Part shown: positions 33,485-40,448 of the stretch, piece after piece | Position numbering within the stretch: the first letter of the stretch is position 1 | Layout of the letters: each line of letters begins with the position of its first letter | NCBI GenBank assembly: GCA_947565865.1 | Contig: CANOHT010000006.1 | Span: forward strand, 45,440-109,439 | From: an uncultured Clostridia bacterium | GTDB lineage: Bacteria; Bacillota; Clostridia; Christensenellales; Aristaeellaceae | Length of the DNA stretch: 64,000 nucleotides | Direction of reading: 5' to 3' | Notes under the pieces: model-generated | Seen by the model: the letters and a program-made list of their open reading frames with translations, nothing else | The model's database searches: none | What the model was told of the DNA's origin: nothing | Program-made: the position numbers and the translations under genes

Positions 33485-35905
33485 TCACTTCCGCGTCTCC
33501 ACGGCGTTCTTCCGCGCCTTTGCCTGGTACATCAGCTGGTCGGCCCGTTTCACAGCCTCCAGCATCGTCGCGGCGGAATGCACACCGCCCACGCTGATGG
33601 ACAGGCGGATGTCCGGGTAGCCTTCCACCCGCGCGCCGCTGACCCGGGCCCGAATCTGCTCCAGCTTCTCCTGGAATTTATCCGCCGGAATGTGCTTGAA
33701 CAGCAGCAGGAATTCGTCGCCGCCATAGCGGATCAGCGCGTCGCTCTCGCGGATGCCGCCTCCTATGGCCGAAGCAATGGCCTTCAGCGCCGCATCCCCC
33801 GCCAGATGTCCATAGGTATCGTTGATGTGCTTGAAGTCGTCGGCGTCGATCATGGCCACCGCGTCCACGCGCTCCAGGATGCTGAGGCGCTCCTCAAAGT
33901 AGCGGCGATTGTAAACCCCCGTCATAGGGTCCGTGTAGCGCTCCTTGTTATAGCGGCTGATTTTCCGGACAATGTCATCCTTGCCATAGCCGCCCAGCAA
34001 AATGGACTCCCGTATCCGGGAGATCATTTCCAGAATGTAGGGCGTGCCGTCAATTTCCAGGTATTTGGCGGTTACGCCATAAATATCCTCATCGGTGAAT
34101 TCCAGCTTAGTCATCTGACCCCGGCACTCAAAAGCCCGGCGGGAAATACACTCGTCGCACCGCTCCTCCCGGTTCCACAGCGCGTAGCAGGGCGGGCAGC
34201 CCTCGCCCGGCGTCACCAGGCCATCGTCAGACAGCTCCACCTGGACATTGCGGCACGGATCAACCAAGCGAACCGTGTCAAAGACGCAGCGCAGCTGGCG
34301 CATCAGGCCCGCGGCGGCCACGGCGGTGGTGCGAAGGGGCTCCCGCTCCCGGGGCTCCTCCGGCTCCTGCGCCCGTCTTATGTATTCCTCATGGATGTCG
34401 CTGAACTTGCCGATAACCCCCACATATCGCGGAGCGTCCTTATTCTCCCAGATGGCCCGGGCCGTCAGCCGATACCAGCGCGCTTCGCCCTGGATTGCCG
34501 CCAGCATTTCCATTTCCACGTCCGGCTTTTCCGGCGTGCTGGCACGCAGGGCCGCAGTGAACGCCTGAAGATTTTCCTCGCCCATCAGCCCCAGCGCGTC
34601 CTTGATGGGATGGACGGTAACGCGCTCCATGTTCAGCTGCCGTGCCCCCCACTCCGACAGGTTCAGTACAGCCGTTTCCGTATTATAATCAAACTGGATT
34701 TCCTCCACCCGATCCAGGAAGAACCGCGATTTTTCCCGTTCCACCTCCATCAGATGGAAGGAGCGTCCCGCCTCGGACAGTCCCCGGCGGCCCAGCAGCT
34801 CCTCCACCACCACGCCGCTTTGATGATCCGCCCGCAGCGCGTCAAAGCCGTGCTTCAGCGAGGCCCGTAGACTGTCCGCCAGGGCCTTCAAGCATTCCAG
34901 CAGCGCCGGGTTAAAGGCCCCGCACTCGCCGTTGAGGATCATTTCAATCGCCTTTTCATGGCTGAAGGCCCGCTTGTAGCACCGCTCGCTGGTCAGGGCG
35001 TCGTAGACATCCGCCAGGGATACAATCTGCGCGGAAATGGGAATCGCGTCCCCCGCCAGGCCATCCGGATACCCCCGGCCGTCCCAACGCTCATGATGCC
35101 AGCGGCAGATTTCCCGCGCGCGCTTGACCAGGGGTTCGTCCTGACACTCCGGCAGGGCTTCCAGCATCGACGCACCCGCCGCCGCGTGGGTCTTCATGAT
35201 GCCGAACTCCTCCGGCGTGAAGCGGCCCGGCTTGTTCAGCACCTCCTCGGGGATGCTGATTTTGCCGATGTCATGCAGGGCCGAGGCGATGCTGATGATG
35301 TTGATATCCTCCTGGGACATGGCGTAACGCTCGTCGTGGCCGCTCAGATAGCGGCAGATCAGATCCGTCATCGTCTGTATATGAACGACGTGCTTCCCGC
35401 TCTCGCCATTGCGGAACTCCACAATGTGGCTGAGAATCGCTGTCATCAAACTGCCGGACTTTTCACGCTCATAGACCTGGTCGGCTACCATCTGCACCAG
35501 GCGTTTCTGCTTGCCATAAAGCATCAGGGTATTGGTCACCCGCCGCCTGACCACCGTGGCGTCAAACGGACGGCTGATGTAGTCCGTCACCCCCTGCTCG
35601 TAGGCCTTGTCCACAAAGGAAGAAGCGCTCTCGGCGGAAATCATGATAACCGGAATGTGGTCGATCCAGTGATGCTCGTTCATCGCCCGCAGCACGCCAA
35701 AGCCGTCGAGCTTGGGCATCATGATGTCCAGCAGAAGCAAATCAAGGTCGATCTCCCGCTCATGCAGGAGCCGAACAGCCTCCTCGCCGTCCGCCGCCTC
35801 CAGTACATCGTAATCGTCGCCCAGCATGTCCGCCAAAATTTCGCGGTTCATTTCGGAATCATCGGCAATCAGGATGGTTTGCCGCCGGGTCTTCAATGAA
35901 TCCAT
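33485..35905 (-). CDS. Response regulator with REC, HD-GYP, PAS and GGDEF domains
   Basis: An 806-residue protein joining both directions of cyclic-di-GMP metabolism. The receiver domain (about 8-125) has D60 in LLLLDIMMPK as phosphoacceptor. The HD-GYP domain (about 150-345) has HD at 211-212 (ALHDIGKISI) and HHERWDGRGYP at 270-280, the full canonical form. A PAS-like domain covers about 395-510. A region of about 530-630 carries a cysteine cluster: C570 and C573, C583 and C586, with C551 and C594 nearby, perhaps binding metal. The GGDEF domain ends the protein, with GGDEF at 728-732 and an RESD inhibitory site at 719-722, so the cyclase should be active and product-inhibited. ATG 35905 follows GAGGAGG. 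No membrane part is seen. The kinase partner is unknown; the orphan HPt at 13.4 kb is a candidate donor (inference). Confidence 0.92.
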   Translation of the reverse strand: MDSLKTRRQTILIADDSEMNREILADMLGDDYDVLEAADGEEAVRLLHEREIDLDLLLLDIMMPKLDGFGVLRAMNEHHWIDHIPVIMISAESASSFVDKAYEQGVTDYISRPFDATVVRRRVTNTLMLYGKQKRLVQMVADQVYEREKSGSLMTAILSHIVEFRNGESGKHVVHIQTMTDLICRYLSGHDERYAMSQEDINIISIASALHDIGKISIPEEVLNKPGRFTPEEFGIMKTHAAAGASMLEALPECQDEPLVKRAREICRWHHERWDGRGYPDGLAGDAIPISAQIVSLADVYDALTSERCYKRAFSHEKAIEMILNGECGAFNPALLECLKALADSLRASLKHGFDALRADHQSGVVVEELLGRRGLSEAGRSFHLMEVEREKSRFFLDRVEEIQFDYNTETAVLNLSEWGARQLNMERVTVHPIKDALGLMGEENLQAFTAALRASTPEKPDVEMEMLAAIQGEARWYRLTARAIWENKDAPRYVGVIGKFSDIHEEYIRRAQEPEEPREREPLRTTAVAAAGLMRQLRCVFDTVRLVDPCRNVQVELSDDGLVTPGEGCPPCYALWNREERCDECISRRAFECRGQMTKLEFTDEDIYGVTAKYLEIDGTPYILEMISRIRESILLGGYGKDDIVRKISRYNKERYTDPMTGVYNRRYFEERLSILERVDAVAMIDADDFKHINDTYGHLAGDAALKAIASAIGGGIRESDALIRYGGDEFLLLFKHIPADKFQEKLEQIRARVSGARVEGYPDIRLSISVGGVHSAATMLEAVKRADQLMYQAKARKNAVETRK

Positions 35906-35965
35906 CGTGTCCTCCTCGCCTGCCCTGGACGCCCCGCCCTGGAAGCAAACGGTATTATCCATTTC

Positions 35966-35994
35966 ATTATATGATGAAACCTGACGAAAGGCAA
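35966..35994 (-). promoter_or_regulatory. Promoter of the REC-HD-GYP-PAS-GGDEF gene
   Basis: On the - strand TTGCCT (complement of 35989-35994), a 17-base spacer and a perfect TATAAT (complement of 35966-35971), about 60 bases before the start codon. Confidence 0.82.
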
Positions 35995-36101
35995 GAGGCG
36001 GGGCGCAATTCCCCAGGAAGGCCGCCGCAGAACTACTATACAGGTTGGATTCAGCCGTCTCTCCAATAGAAAAGACCTGAATTGACGCGCATTTCTGCCA
36101 C

Positions 36102-36350
36102 CGGATACGGGGCATTTTCCCTGAGCAGAGCACTTATTCCCCGGCAGATTTCCTGCGCAGAATGGCTGCTGCCTTCAAGCGCAAAGGCGTGAAGGTCGAA
36201 TTCATCCAGACCGACAGCGGCTTCGAGTTTACCAATCGCTTTTCCAACTCGCAGCGGGATATTCCAGCGTTGGTTGAAACTACCGCTTCCAATCGGGGTA
36301 TTCGCCACAAACCCATCCGCCCCCTCACGCCCCGTCACAACGGCAAGGTC
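36102..36350 (+). pseudogene. Transposase remnant (IS481-like integrase core)
   Basis: One frame encodes EQSTYSPADFLRRM, then KRKGVKVEFIQTDSGFEFTN and later IRHKPIRPLTPRHNGKV, the conserved middle of a DDE transposase of the IS481 kind. The aspartate of QTDSG is present. The region after RHNGKV, which should carry the third catalytic residue (V-E-R-S-H), is replaced by unrelated sequence, and no N-terminal helix-turn-helix or first aspartate is found. No flanking inverted repeats or target duplication are evident. It is an immobile relic. The rest of 35995-36679 shows no gene. Confidence 0.8.
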
Positions 36351-36679
36351 GCAGCAGCGCCCGCCCTATACGTCCTCTTACCCGGCAATCCTCAAGACAG
36401 ACGCTCCCACCTTTCTCTGTATAAGATGTTTGACAAGCCTGCCATGTCTCTCTCTTTTTTCATAAACTGCGCAGTTGCTCAGCATAAGAGACACAGGGAG
36501 GCTTCGATCACCACGAAGGGAATGGCGAAGCTAAAAGGAGTCATATAGAGAATTCGGCACGGCAGTGGCTGCGTCAAAAAAATAAGAAGCGGCTGCTTGG
36601 CACAATTCGTCGGCCGGCCCTGCTTATTGCGTCAGGCTATGGTAACGAGCCGGAAAATATTTTTTCATGGCTGCTTCAC

Positions 36680-36717
36680 AAAAAACCGGGAATCCCTGAT
36701 CGCTCAAGGATTCCCGG
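36680..36717 (-). terminator. Terminator of the tRNA-Ala gene
   Basis: On the - strand CCGGGAATCC and GGATTCCCGG form a 10-bp stem followed by six Ts (complement of 36680-36685), directly after the tRNA. Confidence 0.9.
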
Positions 36718-36722
36718 CCGTG

Positions 36723-36795
36723 TGGAGCATAGCGGATTCGAACCGCTGACCTCTACAATGCGAATGTAGCGCGCTACCAACTGTGCTAATGCCCC
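36723..36795 (-). tRNA. tRNA-Ala (anticodon CGC)
   Basis: The - strand folds as a 73-base cloverleaf. The acceptor arms GGGGCAT and ATGCTCC pair with one G-T wobble. The anticodon stem CTACA/TGTAG holds the loop TTCGCAT, which gives anticodon CGC for codon GCG. The T-arm is AGCGG-TTCGAAT-CCGCT. The D-stem has one A-C mismatch. The 3' CCA is not encoded. It has its own promoter and terminator. GCG is a common alanine codon in this GC-rich genome. Confidence 0.95.
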
Positions 36796-36837
36796 ATATT
36801 TATTTGGGCAGACAATCACTTGTCAGCCACGGATGAT

Positions 36838-36866
36838 AGTATAGCACAATTATCGAGTGGACGCAA
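36838..36866 (-). promoter_or_regulatory. Promoter of the tRNA-Ala gene
   Basis: On the - strand TTGCGT (complement of 36861-36866), a 17-base spacer and TATACT (complement of 36838-36843), about 40 bases before the tRNA. Confidence 0.85.
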
Positions 36867-37035
36867 GAGAAAATTTTGCGCGGGGAAAATATTTTTTCCG
36901 TCGATCATTGCGCAATAATTTCCTATTATTAGGGAACCTTGCAGGAACCTTCGCCGTCCATGGAAAATCCGATTCTCTCAGCCCTTTTGCCATACTAAAA
37001 AATCAACTTGCGAGAGATAAGAGAGGACGGATGAG

Positions 37036-37302
37036 ATGATTAAGGACGTGGAAAGCATCCTGCGCACTCTGGGCGTTGGCCGCCACTATAAGGGCTATGA
37101 GCTAACCTGCCATGTTCTGCGGCTGGCGATGGAAGATCCGTCGAGGCTGTGCAACATGAAAAAGTACCTTTTCGCTCCGACGGCGGAGGCCTTTGGCTGT
37201 GACGAGCGCACCATTGAGCGAAATCTCCGCACACTGATTTGCCGGGCCTGGGACAATGACGCGGAAACCATGCGGCGCATAGCGGGGTATCGTCTGCTGT
37301 AG
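37036..37302 (+). CDS. Stand-alone Spo0A C-terminal-like DNA-binding protein
   Basis: An 88-residue protein that matches the helix pattern of the Spo0A C-terminal effector domain: LRTLGVGRHYKGYELTCHVL, LFAPTAEAFGCDERTIERNL and LICRAWDND correspond to its core helices, including the recognition helix around ERTIERN. There is no receiver domain. ATG 37036 follows AGAGAGGA. The frame stays open for another 29 codons beyond the TAG at 37300 (RPPVSEFLSFMVDYAKG to a TAA at 37390). That sounds like the natural tail of such proteins, so the TAG may be a recent nonsense mutation or sequencing error. Stand-alone members of this kind are small regulators of unknown target. Confidence 0.72.
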   Translation: MIKDVESILRTLGVGRHYKGYELTCHVLRLAMEDPSRLCNMKKYLFAPTAEAFGCDERTIERNLRTLICRAWDNDAETMRRIAGYRLL

Positions 37303-37407
37303 CGTCCGCCGGTCAGCGAGTTCCTGAGCTTCATGGTGGATTACGCCAAGGGCGTGGGCCCGCTGCCTTCAGAAAAGCAGCGCGGGAGATAAACAGACCA
37401 TAAGCAC

Positions 37408-37474
37408 ATGACGCGGGCTTTCTGCCCAGTTCGGAGGAATGGCGAAAGGGCTGACGGCGGGAAGCCCGCGTCAT
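37408..37474. promoter_or_regulatory. Long inverted repeat upstream of the cysteine desulfidase gene
   Basis: ATGACGCGGGCTT at 37408-37420 pairs perfectly with AAGCCCGCGTCAT at 37462-37474, and the stem can extend inward a few more bases. No T-run follows. It sits 150 bases before the cyuA-like start, so it may be a leader structure of that gene or a remnant of a repeat. Confidence 0.5.
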
Positions 37475-37623
37475 AGCGTATAAGGAGACTGGGGCAGGGT
37501 AGACGGCGCGGCCATCACATGCTGTCAGTGCTGTTCCATCGCGTCGGTAAAGAAGGGTTTTTTCCCTGGTGCAGCGAATTTTCCTTTTTGTTCCCCAATT
37601 CGACACAAGCGAGGTCTTTGACC

Positions 37624-38871
37624 ATGGAATATGACTGTTATCTGCGAAAAATCGCCGGCGCGCTGGCGCCTTCCACCGGATGCACGGAGCCTTCCGCCAT
37701 CGCGCTGAATGCCGCCACGGCGCGCCGTCATGCCCGGGGAGAAGTTTGCCGAATCACGGCTCGGCTGGATGCCTACCTGTTCAAAAACGCGATGGGCGTG
37801 GGCATTCCCGGAGCCGATGAGCGTGGTGTGAGCCTGTGCGTTGCTCTGGGCGTTACCGCCGGGGACAGCGACGCGGGCATGAACGCGCTGCACACCGTCA
37901 CGCCCGAGCAGCTGGCGCAGGCCAAGGCGCTGCGAAGCCGCATCACCGTGGAAATCGCCCCGGAAGCGCAGGGTCTTTACATTGAAACCATATTGGAAAC
38001 GGCGGAGGACGCGGTGCGGGTCGTTACCCGGGGTGAACACGATCATATCGCTCTGGTGGAGCACGCGCCCTTTGCCGGCCGGTGTGAAGCCGAGGACTGC
38101 CCCTGCTGCGAGGAAACGCAGGACAGCCTGCAGGATTTTATTGATTTCGCGGAGGGCGTGCCGCTGGATAGGCTGACCTTTCTTCGGGCGGCGCTGGAAA
38201 TGAATCGCCGCGTTTATGCCGAAGGCACGGCTCGCCAGCTGGAGCGTCATGTGCTGCCGCAAATGCTGCTGAATGACTCCAGCCTTTACGCCATGGCCAA
38301 GCGCCGGGCGGGCGTGGCCTCCTATGCCCGGATGAGCGGCATTCCGCTGCCGGTCATGACCGCCACGGGCAGCGGCAATCAGGGACTGACCCTGTTCCTG
38401 ACGGTGGACGCGGCGGCCGATTATTTTCGGTCAGGTGAGGAACGCCTTCTGCGATCTTTGGCGCTGGCTAACCTGGTCAACATCTATGTCAAGCGCTATA
38501 TCGGACCGCTGTCCAGCGTGTGCGCCTGCGGCGTCGCTTCAGGCCTGGGAGCCTGCCTGGGCATCGCCTACCTGCTGGGCGGCGGCGAAGGCCAGATGCT
38601 TCAGGCAGCCCGGAATGTGCTGGGCTCCGTCAGCGGCATGATTTGCGACGGCGCCAAGGAAGGCTGTGCCAGCAAAGTGGCGCTGTCGGCTGGCCTGGCG
38701 GTCGAGGCGGCCTGCTTGGCCATGGAGGGCGGCGGCATTCATGCCCAGGACGGCATATTGGACGAGACCTTCCCCGATCTGATCGCCCACCTGGGCGAGC
38801 TGGTGGTGGAGGGCATGGGCCATACCAACAGCACCATTGTTCATATCATGAAGGAAGGGAAGAAGTGCTGA
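37624..38871 (+). CDS. cyuA: L-cysteine desulfidase / UPF0597 family protein
   Basis: A 415-residue cytoplasmic protein of the CyuA/CdsB family, whose members break cysteine down to pyruvate, ammonia and sulfide with an iron-sulfur cluster. C20 lies in APSTGCTEPSAIAL, the family's N-terminal cluster region. Further conserved cysteines are in SSVCACGVASGLG near residue 300 and in MICDGAKEGCASK near 340-351. TATGSGNQG is the glycine-rich family segment. I chose ATG 37624 because it follows AGCGAGGT and matches the usual family start (short helix before the S-T-G-C motif); the frame is open further upstream but without a ribosome site. It stands alone, with no cysteine transporter next to it. 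The related serine dehydratase alpha chain is a less likely identity. Confidence 0.88.
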   Translation: MEYDCYLRKIAGALAPSTGCTEPSAIALNAATARRHARGEVCRITARLDAYLFKNAMGVGIPGADERGVSLCVALGVTAGDSDAGMNALHTVTPEQLAQAKALRSRITVEIAPEAQGLYIETILETAEDAVRVVTRGEHDHIALVEHAPFAGRCEAEDCPCCEETQDSLQDFIDFAEGVPLDRLTFLRAALEMNRRVYAEGTARQLERHVLPQMLLNDSSLYAMAKRRAGVASYARMSGIPLPVMTATGSGNQGLTLFLTVDAAADYFRSGEERLLRSLALANLVNIYVKRYIGPLSSVCACGVASGLGACLGIAYLLGGGEGQMLQAARNVLGSVSGMICDGAKEGCASKVALSAGLAVEAACLAMEGGGIHAQDGILDETFPDLIAHLGELVVEGMGHTNSTIVHIMKEGKKC

Positions 38872-39008
38872 GAGGGAGCTTCATGCTCGTGCCGAACCCT
38901 CCGGCAGCCTGCCCGAAGCGGTTGTCTGATAGAACCTCCCGGGCGTAAACGCCTCGCGAAGCGGAATAACAAGGCTCATCGCTGCGGCAATACTCACCGG
39001 AAGCATGC

Positions 39009-39031
39009 GCGCCGGTCTTTGCCGGCGCTTT
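39009..39031 (+). terminator. Hairpin, possible terminator of cyuA
   Basis: GCGCCGG at 39009-39015 pairs with CCGGCGC at 39022-39028, followed by TTT. It lies 137 bases after the cyuA-like gene. Confidence 0.5.
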
Positions 39032-39120
39032 GCCTGGCGCCTGTGCAAGGCAGCCCAGCTTCCGACAAATTCACAGGCTTACAGAATGGGACTGCAGCCT
39101 TTCGTATTTTCAGTCATATT

Positions 39121-39161
39121 GCCCGCAGAAAAAAGCGATTTGCATTCTTCCGCGGGCTTTT
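39121..39161 (+). terminator. Second hairpin with T-run
   Basis: GCCCGC at 39121-39126 pairs with GCGGGC at 39152-39157 across a 25-base loop and is followed by TTTTC. It is a weak terminator candidate. Confidence 0.35.
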
Positions 39162-39746
39162 CTATGGAAGGGGGCGGCCTTTGGATAGCGGCCGCTTCTT
39201 ATCGCAGATTCTTACCTTCCAGCCGCTATGGCTTGAAGCGCTGTTGAGATTCATAAGGGACTCCGCCGTGCTGTATGCTCAGCGGAGCAGCGATCACAGA
39301 CGTTTTTCCTATGGAGTGATTTCTTTTTCAGGTTCGCAAGGGCGATTTCCATAACGGTTGGTGCCGGGCAGCGCCTCTGCGCCTCAGGTGTGTGATGACT
39401 GACAATGAGCTGCCGCGGCTCGCCGCCAAGCATTCCTGTCATTCCCGTCCCGCCCCATCCTGCCCCGTCTTCCTCGGCGGCAGGATGGATGTGTGATAAC
39501 GGTGCGGATCGGCCAATTCCGATCACGGCACCGCCCTTTGGCGGCTGCGGAGATCAGCACAAATCATGGCGGACGGCAGGCTGTCACAGCAGAAAAAATC
39601 CAGCGAGCTATCAAGATACCTTCCGCAACATAGCATGGGGAGGCAGGCTATTTAAATTTTGCCTTTTCCGCCTTTGTTCACAGTCAGTTAAAATAGCGAT
39701 GCTATACTTGATCTGCAAATAGAAACAGGCAGCTTGCGGAGGCTAT

Positions 39747-40448
39747 ATGAGCTATATTTCCTTTGATCAGGTGTGCAAGGATTATCCCACGGGCGATACG
39801 GTGGTACATGCCGCGGATCATGTCTGCTTTGATATTGAGCAGGGAGAACTCTGCGTGGTGCTGGGTCCCAGCGGTGCGGGCAAGACCACGGTTTTGAACC
39901 TGCTGGGCGGCATGGACAAAGCCACCAGCGGCACCATCACCGTGGGCGGCAAGGTCATCACGGGCCTTAGGGGCAAGCAGCTGACGGAATACCGCCGGCT
40001 GGACGTGGGCTTCGTCTTTCAGTTTTATAACCTGATGCCCAACCTCACCGCCCTGGAAAACGTGGAGCTGGCCCAGCAGGTCTGTCCCAACGCCCTGGAT
40101 CCCCGGGAGGTCATGGCGCAGGTAGGCCTGGAGCACCGAATGAACAACTTTCCCGCCCAGCTTTCAGGCGGTGAGCAGCAGCGGGTGTCCATTGCCCGGG
40201 CGCTGTGCAAAAACCCCGCGCTGCTCCTGTGCGACGAGCCTACCGGCGCCCTGGACAGCAAGACCGGCGCTCAGGTGCTGGAGCTGCTGACTCGCCTGTG
40301 CCGGGATTACAACACCACAGTGGTCGTCATCACCCATAACGCCAGCATCGCCCCCCTGGGCGACCGGGTCATCCGCATGAGGAACGGCGGCGTCAGCGAA
40401 ATGACCCTGAATGAACATCCTGCCCGGGTGGAGGACATCACATGGTAA
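39747..40448 (+). CDS. MacB/LolD-type ABC transporter ATP-binding protein
   Basis: A 233-residue ATPase of the MacB/LolD/FtsE kind. It has a Walker A motif GPSGAGKTT at 40-48, the signature LSGGEQQ at 139-145, a Walker B LLLCDEP near 159-165 and an H-loop in VVVITHNAS. The segment FVFQFYNLMPNLTALENVEL is typical of this group. ATG 39747 follows GCGGAGG. It overlaps the permease gene by seven bases. With the permease and the adaptor downstream it makes a tripartite-style export or mechanotransmission system for antimicrobials, peptides or lipids; the substrate is unknown. Confidence 0.94.
   Translation: MSYISFDQVCKDYPTGDTVVHAADHVCFDIEQGELCVVLGPSGAGKTTVLNLLGGMDKATSGTITVGGKVITGLRGKQLTEYRRLDVGFVFQFYNLMPNLTALENVELAQQVCPNALDPREVMAQVGLEHRMNNFPAQLSGGEQQRVSIARALCKNPALLLCDEPTGALDSKTGAQVLELLTRLCRDYNTTVVVITHNASIAPLGDRVIRMRNGGVSEMTLNEHPARVEDITW

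Larger units (their letters stand above)
38872..39746. other. 875-bp region without a supported gene
   Basis: No frame here has convincing coding character; the short open frames lack ribosome sites and family features. The region holds several hairpins, including those at 39009-39031 and 39121-39161, a GCGGCC/GGCCGC pair near 39176-39205, and a GC-rich stretch around 39420-39490. It drops in GC just before the ABC transporter gene (39640-39740), as expected for a promoter region. A TATACT at 39709-39714 is a possible -10 box without a good -35. Confidence 0.5.

Noticed and set aside
38872..39746. Small RNA such as SRP RNA or tmRNA in the large gap
   Set aside because: I could not find the conserved loop or tag sequences of these RNAs; only generic hairpins are visible.
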